64,000 bases of DNA from Legionella feeleii (GTDB lineage: Bacteria; Pseudomonadota; Gammaproteobacteria; Legionellales; Legionellaceae): NCBI RefSeq assembly GCF_001467625.1, contig NZ_LNYB01000016.1:1-64000 (forward strand). The letters are read 5' to 3'. A program made the translations under genes and the position numbers. A model generated the notes under the pieces. That model ran no database searches. It saw only the letters and a list, made by a program, of their open reading frames with translations, and had not been told where the DNA came from. Shown here piece after piece: positions 35,320-44,353 of the stretch (positions within the stretch are counted from its first letter, which is position 1; the number at the start of each line of letters is the position of its first letter).

Positions 35320-37881
35320 TTAGTCCCAAATAATTTCTTGCGCTGGTGCTCTGAGATTATAGTTGGAACTCATACAATGACCATAGGCACCGGCATTGGC
35401 AATGAGTATCACATCATTTTCCCGAGTCTCTGGTAGCAATCGATCATAACCTAAGGTATCGCCTGATTCGCAGATAGGGCCAACGATATGTGCAAAACCA
35501 GTTTTTTCCTGGTGCAGGGAACTCAAATTGACAATTTCATGATAGGCACCATAAAGTGAAGGTCGCATCAGTGAATTCATACCTGTCTCAATGCCAATAA
35601 ATCGGACTTTACCCTTTTCTTTGCACTGTGTTACTTTCGCGAGGAGAACGCCACTTTCAGCGACAAAGAAGCGCCCAGGTTCCAACCAAAATTTCAAATG
35701 AGCAAAACGGGTTTTCACTGCCATTAGGGAAGCATCCACGGCGGCCAAGTCTAAAGGCTGTTGTCCAGGCTTCTCAACAATGCCTAGGCCGCCCCCCAGA
35801 TTAATGACAGATAAGTCTGGGAACTTCTCGGCCAATGCTGTAAGCATCAGTGCGGTCTGCTGCCAAAGTTCGGGAGTTAAAATACCGCTGCCGGAGTGAG
35901 CATGTAACCCCATGACTTTAACATGGTGTTGGGCAACCAATTCAATAACGTGAGTGAGATCATGCTGTGGTATGCCAAATTTGGATTCATTGCCGCCTGT
36001 ACAAACATATTTATGATGTCCGGCTCCGCAGCCTGGATCTATACGTAATAAAATGCGTTTCTCAACGAAGAGTTCCGGCCAATTTTCCAAAGGATATAGA
36101 TTATCAACGGTGACGTGACAACCTAGTGAAAGCGCGTATTCATACTCTGCTTTTGCAGCAAAATTGGGCGTAAAGAGTAGTCTTTCTTTATCGATTTGAG
36201 GAAATAATTTCAAGACATGTTTCAACTCATCTATAGAGACGCATTCAAAGCCAACTCCCTTGTTATAAAGTGTCTGCAAGATAGCGGGATGTGGGTTTGC
36301 CTTAATCGCGTAATAGAGTTGATCAATCGATTTTAAGCTTAATAATTCATCGGCTTTATTGGCCTGGGTTGGACCATGATAGACATAACAAGGCGAATTG
36401 TTTGCTGCGATTGTCAGCAATTTTTGGCGTTCCTTTTCCCACCAGGGTGTTTTTTTCAATTCGGGTTTGCCGAATTCTTCTTGCCAACTTTTTGAATAAT
36501 AAAAACTTTGAGGGTTATTTTCAATCAGCAGGCTATGCAGTTTCTGGCATAATTTGTCAGCCTGTGACTCATCAACCACAAAGGTTAAATTCAAATCATT
36601 CGAAGCCAAGGACATGAGGTAAACTTGTTGCGCATCGAATACTTCAAGGGTTGGCCCCAATTGGGGTAGGACGGTACGTATATGATGGCCAACAAGACTA
36701 ACCGCGCTACAGGGTTCAATCAATTTAGCGCGGCCGAAGCGATTCAAATCAGCGAGCAAAGCATCCAATGCCCGACGGTCACGTAATTTGGCATTACTAT
36801 CTAACGAAAGCGTGACGTTAAATTCTGATGAAGAGAGTAGATCCACTGAAAAACCATGCGTTTTAAATGCTGCAAAGACATCAGCCAAGAAACCAACTTG
36901 TTGCCACATATTAAGCGTATCAATGGAAATTAGGATAACACTATGCTTGACCTGAATAGATTTTATGGGGGGAGCATTATCATCACTTTCTTTAGAAATC
37001 CGCGTGCCTGAATGTTCTGGCATGCGCGTGAATTTGACCACCATAGGGATTCCTGCCCGGCGTACCGGAGGTAAACAATTGGGATGCAAAACTTTTGCGC
37101 CCATCGAGGCAATTTCCTGTGCTTCATCATAATTCAATTGCTTTAATAGGCGTGCATGCGGCAATTGATGAGGATTGGCTGTATAAATCCCGGGAACATC
37201 AGTCCATATTTCACAAGCACTGGCTTGCAGGATAGCGGCCAATAAAGCGGCTGAGGTATCGGAGCCTCCACGACCAAGTAACACCGTTTCTCCTTGTGGA
37301 TTCGCTGCAAAAAATCCTTGTGTAATAACAGCCGCTGCGCCACTGGCAAGCAGTTTTTTACTGAGCGCTGGATTAGCTTCGCTATTACATCTTGCCGCAA
37401 GGTAATTGACAGCATCGCCGCCGGGAATTGCTGTAGAAATTAATGCTTCACGGACATCGAACCACAGGCAATTGATTTCTCTTTGTTGCAGAAATGCATG
37501 CCCTAAACGAGTCATCATTAACTCACCCAAACTTAAAATTTGTGCCCGGGTTTTTGCCGGAGCTTCTTTAAGAAGGGCAATACCAGTCAACCATTGATGC
37601 AATTGTTCCAGCTCAGTAGTAACCAGTTCAGGAGAAACTTGCAAGGCTTGAGCTAATTCCATATGGCCGTTGCGAATCTCCGCTTCAATCGTTTGGTGCT
37701 GGTTTAATAAAGCAGCATTGATGGCTTGCTCTAGTTTATTTGAAATTTGCGTGAGGGCTGAACATACAATAACCGGCTGTACGCCATTGGCAATATGTTG
37801 TTTAGTAATGGCTGCTATATTTTCCCAGGTTTGAAGAGAAGAAACACTGGTACCGCCAAATTTCGTAACGACTTGTTGCAT
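35320..37881 (-). CDS. Bifunctional aspartate kinase/diaminopimelate decarboxylase
   Basis: 853 residues from the ATG at 37881, where the aspartokinase begins (MQQVVTKFGGTSVSSLQ); a longer frame adds 24 unlike residues. Residues 1-300 are the kinase, 320-470 two ACT regions, and from about 500 a PLP alanine-racemase-fold decarboxylase, with the PLP Lys527 in YYAIKANPHP, the GGGLGI loop and the CESGDTLG motif. It would catalyse the first and last steps of lysine biosynthesis; lysine feedback on the kinase through the ACT part is likely. This LysC-LysA fusion is known from Xanthomonas relatives and Legionella. It heads an operon with the AddA-like gene. Confidence 0.92.
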   Translation of the reverse strand: MQQVVTKFGGTSVSSLQTWENIAAITKQHIANGVQPVIVCSALTQISNKLEQAINAALLNQHQTIEAEIRNGHMELAQALQVSPELVTTELEQLHQWLTGIALLKEAPAKTRAQILSLGELMMTRLGHAFLQQREINCLWFDVREALISTAIPGGDAVNYLAARCNSEANPALSKKLLASGAAAVITQGFFAANPQGETVLLGRGGSDTSAALLAAILQASACEIWTDVPGIYTANPHQLPHARLLKQLNYDEAQEIASMGAKVLHPNCLPPVRRAGIPMVVKFTRMPEHSGTRISKESDDNAPPIKSIQVKHSVILISIDTLNMWQQVGFLADVFAAFKTHGFSVDLLSSSEFNVTLSLDSNAKLRDRRALDALLADLNRFGRAKLIEPCSAVSLVGHHIRTVLPQLGPTLEVFDAQQVYLMSLASNDLNLTFVVDESQADKLCQKLHSLLIENNPQSFYYSKSWQEEFGKPELKKTPWWEKERQKLLTIAANNSPCYVYHGPTQANKADELLSLKSIDQLYYAIKANPHPAILQTLYNKGVGFECVSIDELKHVLKLFPQIDKERLLFTPNFAAKAEYEYALSLGCHVTVDNLYPLENWPELFVEKRILLRIDPGCGAGHHKYVCTGGNESKFGIPQHDLTHVIELVAQHHVKVMGLHAHSGSGILTPELWQQTALMLTALAEKFPDLSVINLGGGLGIVEKPGQQPLDLAAVDASLMAVKTRFAHLKFWLEPGRFFVAESGVLLAKVTQCKEKGKVRFIGIETGMNSLMRPSLYGAYHEIVNLSSLHQEKTGFAHIVGPICESGDTLGYDRLLPETRENDVILIANAGAYGHCMSSNYNLRAPAQEIIWD

Positions 37882-38137
37882 GATTATGTCCGTGCAAAAA
37901 AAGAACACATTAACATGGACTGATGAATAGATACAAGCAAAAGGCTGTAACAAGATGGCAATTAATTTCCAATGTGAATTTAATAATTACACCTTGGATT
38001 TATCGTGACTATTTTAATGATTTTATTAGGAAATTTTTTTCTCTAATCGTTTGAAAACAGTTTCAATTCATTTATCATCAGTCTTTTGCAAACATCTCGG
38101 GATGCATTTTAACGTTAAGGAGTGTGGAGTGAAGAGC

Positions 38138-39553
38138 ATGCAAAAACCCATGAGAACAATCGTCAGCGCAGCTGTCGTTGCGATGATGGCAAGTAGTATT
38201 GCCAACGCGGGGAGCTTTTCCCTGTACACAGAAAGTACTGCTTCAGCCGTAGGGAATTACGCTGCGGGTGTGGCAGCAGAAGCGGCTGATGCGTCAACTG
38301 GCTGGTACAACCCAGCAGGTTTGGCACTCATTAGGCAGCAACAAGTGGTTGTCGGTGCTGTAGGCGTATTTCCATCATCTGAATTAACTGGTACAAGTAC
38401 TTTCAGAACGGTAGGTCTTCCTCCTTTTGTCCAAACGTTTAGTGGAATACAGGGAGCTAAAGATGCCGTAGTTCCTTCCTTTCATTACGCTCTGCCTTTA
38501 GGTGAAAATGCAACCTTTGGTTTAAGTATCGTTTCCCCGTTTGGTTTGGTTACTGACTGGGATAAAACCAGCCAGGTTCGTTATGGTGCCACGATCAGCG
38601 AATTGATTACTACCAATGTGTCTCCTGAAATTGGTGGCAAATTGACTGAGAACCTTGCTCTGGGTGGTGGTATCGATTTCCAATATGCGCGTGTTAAATT
38701 TAATCGCATCCTCGGTGAGCCCGCCTTAATGCAGGCGTTTGGTTTCCCACCAAGTTTTGTGGACTCAATGAGTTACAACAAGGGTGACTCGTTTGGTATC
38801 GGTTTCCACGCTGGTGTGTTAACCATGTTTAATGATAACCACACTCGCATTGGTTTAAATTACCAGTCACAGATGAAGCATAAATTTAATGGATACAGCC
38901 GGTTGGGCGGTCGTTATGCGTCACCTGGGTTTAACGTTATAAACCCGTTTTCAGTAGCAACGGCGACTCCAAATAACACGATATGGAGCAATAATCTATC
39001 CAGTAATGACATCGATCTTCCGGAAATTGTTACCTTAAGTGCTTATCAAGATGTTAATGAGAAATTAGCTCTCTTAGGGTCAGTGGTTTATACGGGCTGG
39101 CATTCTCTAAGAACTATTCAGCTAAATAACGCACTTACTTCCGCGCCAGTACTGGGTGTGGTCAAGGTTATTTCTGCTTCTATTGAAGATTATGACAATG
39201 CTTGGCGTTTTGCACTCGGGGCTAACTACCATGTGAATGAGCAGTTAATGTTACGTGTTGGCGGTGGTTATGATCAGACTCCAACCACTAATCTGCATCG
39301 TAGCATCCGTATCCCCGATTCTGATCGATGGGCATTATCTATTGGTGCGCATTATCAATTAAAGCCAGAAATCGGTCTTGATGTAGGGTATACACACCTC
39401 TTTGCTACCGGTGATCGCCGAATCAACAGAACTGATCCTGTTAGTTCCTTCAGTACTTACAATATTAATTCTGATATTGATGCACACGCAGATTTGGTTG
39501 GTATTCAAGCTGTCTGGACTATTGATAAGCCAGTTCCGGTTGCTACGAAGTAA
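38138..39553 (+). CDS. FadL/OmpP1-family outer-membrane transporter
   Basis: About 471 residues from the ATG at 38138, with GGAG 8 bases upstream; a GTG three codons earlier has an AAGGAG at 6 bases and is equally good. The signal peptide ends SSIANA (about residue 24 from the ATG). The mature protein starts GSFSLYTESTASAVGNYAAG and has the GWYNPAGLALI segment whose NPA motif marks the FadL hatch. The remainder alternates as a 14-strand barrel. It should carry long-chain fatty acids or other hydrophobic compounds over the outer membrane. A strong terminator follows directly. Confidence 0.92.
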   Translation: MQKPMRTIVSAAVVAMMASSIANAGSFSLYTESTASAVGNYAAGVAAEAADASTGWYNPAGLALIRQQQVVVGAVGVFPSSELTGTSTFRTVGLPPFVQTFSGIQGAKDAVVPSFHYALPLGENATFGLSIVSPFGLVTDWDKTSQVRYGATISELITTNVSPEIGGKLTENLALGGGIDFQYARVKFNRILGEPALMQAFGFPPSFVDSMSYNKGDSFGIGFHAGVLTMFNDNHTRIGLNYQSQMKHKFNGYSRLGGRYASPGFNVINPFSVATATPNNTIWSNNLSSNDIDLPEIVTLSAYQDVNEKLALLGSVVYTGWHSLRTIQLNNALTSAPVLGVVKVISASIEDYDNAWRFALGANYHVNEQLMLRVGGGYDQTPTTNLHRSIRIPDSDRWALSIGAHYQLKPEIGLDVGYTHLFATGDRRINRTDPVSSFSTYNINSDIDAHADLVGIQAVWTIDKPVPVATK

Positions 39554-39565
39554 TAGTATAAAGCT

Positions 39566-39597
39566 AAAAAAAGCCACGCATTGCGTGGCTTTTTTAT
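39566..39597. terminator. Bidirectional terminator after the FadL-type gene
   Basis: AGCCACGCA and TGCGTGGCT form a hairpin with an A-run before it and a T-run after it, so it can end the FadL-type transcript on the plus strand and the converging 130-residue protein gene on the minus strand. Confidence 0.85.
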
Positions 39598-39598
39598 T

Positions 39599-39991
39599 TT
39601 AATCTTTGGTAATAGTCGCTTCGCCCGGGCCATTCACTTTTATGGTATAACCATTAGCGCGAATTTCTGAGGGTGTGATAACACCTGACTCGATGTTCAA
39701 ATTTAACCAGCCTAGGTTTACTGGGTTTGGAGTATTCGTTGCCATTTTAATTAATGCGCCGCAGTTTCCTCCTGTAATGTGTCCGAAGCAAATCATTCTG
39801 ACTACTGCCCAATGAACTTTACCATCACTATTCGCTTTAGTAGGTTGATGAGAGTCAATAGTGCCATCAATATAGGCGTTTGACTCTACATTCGTTCTGT
39901 TATGGATAATCAAATAAGTTGGACTTGCAAAAACTGCGCTAGTAGCGAGACTTAAAGCTGCAACAGACAAACCTTTGAACAATCGATTCAT
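39599..39991 (-). CDS. Small exported protein of unknown function
   Basis: 130 residues. The signal peptide MNRLFKGLSVAALSLATSAV is followed by cleavage after FAS/A (near residue 22). The mature part of about 108 residues has two Cys (in MICFGH and GNCGALI) that could form a disulfide, and a beta-rich, Thr/Asn-rich composition. GGAG lies 9 bases before the ATG. No family recognised. It is bounded on one side by the shared terminator and on the other by the 425-base repeat region. Confidence 0.75.
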   Translation of the reverse strand: MNRLFKGLSVAALSLATSAVFASPTYLIIHNRTNVESNAYIDGTIDSHQPTKANSDGKVHWAVVRMICFGHITGGNCGALIKMATNTPNPVNLGWLNLNIESGVITPSEIRANGYTIKVNGPGEATITKD

Positions 39992-40416
39992 ATCTTTACT
40001 CCGTAATTAAAAATTGGTTTTTTTTCAAGCGGTCAGGAGGAAATAGGCCGCTCTTTTTTTATTATTACCATCGTTTACAACGAATTCTGTGCGGGTTTAC
40101 TATAGGGTAATGCTTGGTTAGTGACAACCCTTTATCAGACTTCTTTTGAAACTCTACTGCATTGGGACATCGCTTCGTCGATCCGGTGCTCGAATCCTCA
40201 TGTACTGACGTGTACATTGCAGTTCTGCGTGCCGTTTCTCCTTGCGCTGTCCGCACTGCAGCGAGTTTCACAAGAAGTCTATTTTTATACGCTACTGCAT
40301 TGGGGCATCGCTTCGTCGATCCGGTGCTCGCATCCTCATGTACGGACATGTACATTGCGGTTCTGCGCGCCGTTTCTCCTTGCGCTGCCCGCACTGCAGC
40401 GAGTTTCGCAAGAAGT
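39992..40416. other. 425-base intergenic region holding a tandem repeat
   Basis: No gene is credible here. Several short frames cross the repeat on both strands but are arranged as the repeat dictates and have no ribosome sites. The first 150 bases carry only the promoter and ribosome site of the small exported protein gene. Confidence 0.6.
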
Positions 40417-40424
40417 CTATTTTT
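40154..40424. repeat. Two tandem copies of a 138-base repeat
   Basis: Copy one is 40154-40286 and copy two 40292-40424, offset exactly 138 bases. Over the 133 shared bases I count eight differences, mostly transitions. Both contain CGCTTCGTCGATCCGGTGCT and GCACTGCAGCGAGTTTC. The repeat is richer in G+C than its surroundings, and copy two runs over the stop codon of hemB. It looks like a dispersed genomic repeat rather than a coding sequence. Confidence 0.8.
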
Positions 40425-41403
40425 TGTTTAATATGCGAGCAATATCTTTGGCAAAATAGGAAATAATTAAATCTGCCCCAGCACGTTTAATAGCAAGCAA
40501 ACTCTCTATCATGGCTTGTTCTTCATTAATTAAACCTTGAGCTGCTGCATTTTTTAGCATGGAATATTCACCACTGACTTGATAGGCGGCCAAAGGAATT
40601 TCAGGATAATGTTGTTTGAGCCGAAAAATGACATCGAGATAGTTCATTGCTGGTTTAACCATCAATAAATCAGCCCCTTCCTCCAAATCAAGAGCGGCTT
40701 CTCGTAAGGCTTCATGGCCATTAGCCGGATTCATTTGATAGGTTTTTCTATCGCCAAACTGAGGTGCTCCTTGCGCTGCCTCGCGGAATGGACCATAGAA
40801 ACTTGAGCTGTATTTAACTGCATAACTTAGGATTGCTGTATTAAGATGGCCAGCCTCATCCAAAGCCTGGCGAATCGCTGTTACCATGCCATCTGTCATG
40901 CTGCTTGGGGCTACCCAGTCGGCGCCGGCATCGGCATGGCTGACTGCCTGCTGGCTTAATGAGGTCAAGGTTGCATCGTTATCTATCTGCTCACCATGTA
41001 AAATACCGCAATGACCATGACTGGTGTACTCACAAAAACAGACATCGGTAATAATCAAAATCTCCTTATTGACATTGCGGATAGTCCGTATGGCTTGTTG
41101 AATGATGCCGTCTGCCATGAGAGAAGCACTGCCTTCGGCATCTTTATGTGCTGGAATACCAAAGAGTAATACTGCAGGAACGCCCAGGGCTGAGAGCTCT
41201 TCAATTTCTTGTGGTAAGCAATTGAGTGTTAATTGAAATTGCCCAGGCATTGATTTAATTTCCTTTTTCTCAGTGATAGTCTCACTGATGAATAAAGGAG
41301 CGATGAATTGTTGAGGGTGTAAATGCGTTTCCTGTAGCATGGCACGCACAGCCGGGTTGCGGCGCATTCGCTTTAAACGTAGGGGAAGTTGATAATTGGT
41401 CAT
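40417..41403 (-). CDS. hemB: Delta-aminolevulinic acid dehydratase (porphobilinogen synthase)
   Basis: 328 residues from the ATG at 41403, set by AAGGA 8 bases upstream; the longer frame would overlap tamB. The zinc-type active site is visible: DVCFCEYTSHGHCG with three Cys, the first Schiff-base Lys in YAVKYSSSFYGPFREA and the second in MVKPAMNYLD. It condenses two aminolevulinates to porphobilinogen in heme biosynthesis. It begins only 4 bases after tamB, so it is the last gene of a tamA-tamB-hemB transcript. Its stop codon lies inside a 138-base repeat. Confidence 0.93.
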   Translation of the reverse strand: MTNYQLPLRLKRMRRNPAVRAMLQETHLHPQQFIAPLFISETITEKKEIKSMPGQFQLTLNCLPQEIEELSALGVPAVLLFGIPAHKDAEGSASLMADGIIQQAIRTIRNVNKEILIITDVCFCEYTSHGHCGILHGEQIDNDATLTSLSQQAVSHADAGADWVAPSSMTDGMVTAIRQALDEAGHLNTAILSYAVKYSSSFYGPFREAAQGAPQFGDRKTYQMNPANGHEALREAALDLEEGADLLMVKPAMNYLDVIFRLKQHYPEIPLAAYQVSGEYSMLKNAAAQGLINEEQAMIESLLAIKRAGADLIISYFAKDIARILNKK

Positions 41404-41407
41404 CCTA

Positions 41408-44353
41408 TTATTCCTTGCGACGTGTGTATAAGATATCAATCCCGCTTGCAGTAAGACTGGCATTGACTTGGATACTAAAAAATTTATTGAGCAAATAGGT
41501 TAGTGTGAGGACGTTACTATCTGATTGTGCCAAACCAAAGTTATAACTTAGATATAAACGTTTGGACAATGATTTTCCTACAATGACCGATTTTTTCTCG
41601 ATAGTTTGCTTGGTGTCGTAATTATACTTCGAATTCGTTTCGTAATTGAAATCTAATCCCAAGGTTTGTTTTACCTGGTCAATCATTTGTAATCCTCCTG
41701 TCCCTGAATCAAGATTCATAGAGGATATTGCTGCAAGTAATAATTGACCTCCACTCTTATTAGCACGATCAATTGGTTTTCCTAGAATGAGTAGAGACAA
41801 AATATCTGCTTGCTGCAACGTAGGGGGGTTAGAAAATAGTGCTACTTTAGGTGCATTCAATCGTCCAGTGACCTCAATTCCTACGGTTGTTTTACTACCG
41901 AAATCCACCGTCTTTACATTGGTTGCATTAAAATCGAGTAATTCATTTGAACCTGCAAACGCGCTATTTGCGTTGGTGAATTGGCGGACGGCTCGTACAT
42001 GAATGCCAGGATTATCAATTAAACCACCCGTGAACAGTAGTTGACCTTGTTTAATTGTCAAATCTTGTCCATAAGCTTTGTACTGACCATCACGAATATT
42101 TAATTCACCGCTGGCAGTCAAAGGGCCTTGCGGGAGTTGGCGCAGACGAATAGCACCCGTAAGAAAACCACGTAAGCCTTGTACACCAATAGCAACGTCG
42201 CTCCCCATTTCAACACGGACATCGGTATCAAGATGTAAAGGATTGAGAGGCGGTTGTTCTTCACCTACAAAAACCGCATCCCCAGTTAAGCTAACTGAAT
42301 TACTAAAGGATTGGGGTTTAATCTGGGCCTGAGGGATGAGGAGGGTACCTTTCATAGCCAGTGATGTCGGAGTAAATTCGAAGTTTAGGTTAGGGGAGAC
42401 ATTAATTTGATATTCCGGTGTATTAATTATGGGGAAACTGTCCCCCCTAAGGGTTATTGTACCTCTAACAGCGGGTGAAAAAACACCGTTACCTTTTAAG
42501 GTTAATGGTCTGCCATTTGAAACAACAGAGCCTTGTGTCTCCCAGCGTTGTGCCTGACTTTGAACTTTAATTTGTACGGGATTGAGCTCAAGGCCTTGTT
42601 TGGGTAACGAAAACCTGGCTTTTTCCATTTGGATAAGTCCATCAATAACCGGTTTAGCAATTGTGCCTTTCGCATTTAGAATGGCATGGAGTTGTCCTTC
42701 TGCTTTACTAATCTCTTTATTTAAATTGCTAAGAAAAGCCAGTGAATTAACGTCTAGACGGAGAGAGCCCCGCAGGCTTTGGTCATTTGCCAAACCTTTG
42801 TGCAACTGAAATTGTGGTAATTCAAGATTAAGAACTACTTGCTTGTGTGGATCAATCGTTAATTTGCCGTTGAGAAGTAAATGTTGCGGATTTAAACGTA
42901 CACGAAATTCGCCACCGGTAAATGGCAGGCTCGATAGCAAGCTGTCATCTGGTAATTGATAGCTGCCTGGGCGAACACTGATTAGGGCTTCTCCCTTTGT
43001 TGCACTGCTTAACGAAGCTTTTGCAGTAATTGAGGTTTTTAAGCCAGCTAAATCAGGATGTAGTTGTTGCAGTTGAGGGAGGCTGGCAGTTGCCTGTAAT
43101 TGATAAGGCGCTTTTCCCGATAGTCGTAATTGATTAGCACCCAAGGTAATTTTGCCCTTTAACTGTTGATTTTGATAATGGAGGGCTGCTTTCAATAAAT
43201 TGTCGCGGTAGCGGGCAGTTAAGTCGCTCTTGAGGGATAAATGGTCAAGGGAATCGCCGGCAAACGCTGTGCTAAATTTCAATTGCCGTAACGAGGATAG
43301 CGGATTTACCTCAGGATCGAAGGATTGCGCTGTCATGTGGCCCTGAATTTTGGGGCTATTCAGCACATTATAAACGCAGTTAAAATCAATACGGCCTTGT
43401 GCTGATTTCATCGTACTCACCGCATTAATGCTGTGTGGAGTAATTTTGCCATTTACTTCCCATTCTGCAGGTAACGGGGAATTAAGAGTCGATTTGAGGC
43501 TCAGTGTTAAGTCCCCTAGCGAACCATCGACATGAATTTCCCCTTTGCTGCTCTCCAGACTATATTCTTTATGAAGCGGCCACAAGAGCTCATGCCATTG
43601 CGCAGTGGTGTGTATTTCGTAACCATTTCTTAGTGTGCCATTGAGTGTAAGTTGGGCGGGATTAGTGAGCTCACCATGCCAATGATAAAGAAAAAAATCA
43701 CCACCTAAATCAAGTTTGCCCTCCAAGGGAAATGTTTTATTGGCAGACTTAAATTGCAATGCGGCTGACGCGGTAAAGGGCGGTTGTGGTTGCAGTTGGG
43801 CTTCAGCAATAATAGCAATTTGATTTAGGTTCATTGCCAGTTTTTTAAGTTTCCATTGCTTGCTTGTTAGCCTGGCTTGCAAATTGATCGCATCGATTTG
43901 ATGGATCATGCCGGCTTGGGTAATCTTTGTTTGCTTGATAAAAGCGTTTTTGACAGACAGGGCAAATGGTAATTGTGGTAATTGAGTGTTAGCATTCTCA
44001 GCGCCATCCTTCCGGGGAGATAAATCAACCGTTAAACTATCGGCGTTTAGATGTTCGATAGTAATTTGATGGTGAAACAGGGCGCTTACTTGCCATTTTA
44101 ACTTGAAATTGCTGAGTTCCACTGCAAATTGTTGATGCTGATAGCGCAAATGTTTAAACGAAAGATGATCAATTAAACGTCCTTGTAATTGCTCAAAATG
44201 AAGTTGGCCGGGCAAAAAGATAGTTGCCAGTTTGGCAGTGACGTAGAGTCCTGGGGTAGTTGTTACAAGGAAAATGAACAGACTAATCACCAGGATAAGA
44301 AGCAAAAACAAGCTATAGAATGTGGATCGCAGTGCAGTAATAAGGAAACGCAT
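41408..44353 (-). CDS. tamB: Translocation and assembly module protein TamB
   Basis: 981 residues. One N-terminal inner-membrane anchor (about 8-32, LLLILVISLFIFLVTTT) is followed by a long beta-helical groove-like region of amphipathic strands, and the C-terminal DUF490 domain with the NPGIHVRAVRQ, VDFGSKTTVGIEVTGRL and GLDFNYETNSKYNYD segments. It is shorter than E. coli TamB (1259) but within the family range. It spans the periplasm and works with TamA in outer-membrane protein or phospholipid transport. Its ATG directly follows the tamA stop (TAA-ATG), a sign of coupling. Confidence 0.9.
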   Translation of the reverse strand: MRFLITALRSTFYSLFLLLILVISLFIFLVTTTPGLYVTAKLATIFLPGQLHFEQLQGRLIDHLSFKHLRYQHQQFAVELSNFKLKWQVSALFHHQITIEHLNADSLTVDLSPRKDGAENANTQLPQLPFALSVKNAFIKQTKITQAGMIHQIDAINLQARLTSKQWKLKKLAMNLNQIAIIAEAQLQPQPPFTASAALQFKSANKTFPLEGKLDLGGDFFLYHWHGELTNPAQLTLNGTLRNGYEIHTTAQWHELLWPLHKEYSLESSKGEIHVDGSLGDLTLSLKSTLNSPLPAEWEVNGKITPHSINAVSTMKSAQGRIDFNCVYNVLNSPKIQGHMTAQSFDPEVNPLSSLRQLKFSTAFAGDSLDHLSLKSDLTARYRDNLLKAALHYQNQQLKGKITLGANQLRLSGKAPYQLQATASLPQLQQLHPDLAGLKTSITAKASLSSATKGEALISVRPGSYQLPDDSLLSSLPFTGGEFRVRLNPQHLLLNGKLTIDPHKQVVLNLELPQFQLHKGLANDQSLRGSLRLDVNSLAFLSNLNKEISKAEGQLHAILNAKGTIAKPVIDGLIQMEKARFSLPKQGLELNPVQIKVQSQAQRWETQGSVVSNGRPLTLKGNGVFSPAVRGTITLRGDSFPIINTPEYQINVSPNLNFEFTPTSLAMKGTLLIPQAQIKPQSFSNSVSLTGDAVFVGEEQPPLNPLHLDTDVRVEMGSDVAIGVQGLRGFLTGAIRLRQLPQGPLTASGELNIRDGQYKAYGQDLTIKQGQLLFTGGLIDNPGIHVRAVRQFTNANSAFAGSNELLDFNATNVKTVDFGSKTTVGIEVTGRLNAPKVALFSNPPTLQQADILSLLILGKPIDRANKSGGQLLLAAISSMNLDSGTGGLQMIDQVKQTLGLDFNYETNSKYNYDTKQTIEKKSVIVGKSLSKRLYLSYNFGLAQSDSNVLTLTYLLNKFFSIQVNASLTASGIDILYTRRKE

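Noticed and set aside
40065-40466. Several short ORFs on both strands over the 138-base repeat
   Set aside because: Their sequences simply follow the repeat, they overlap each other, and none has a ribosome site.
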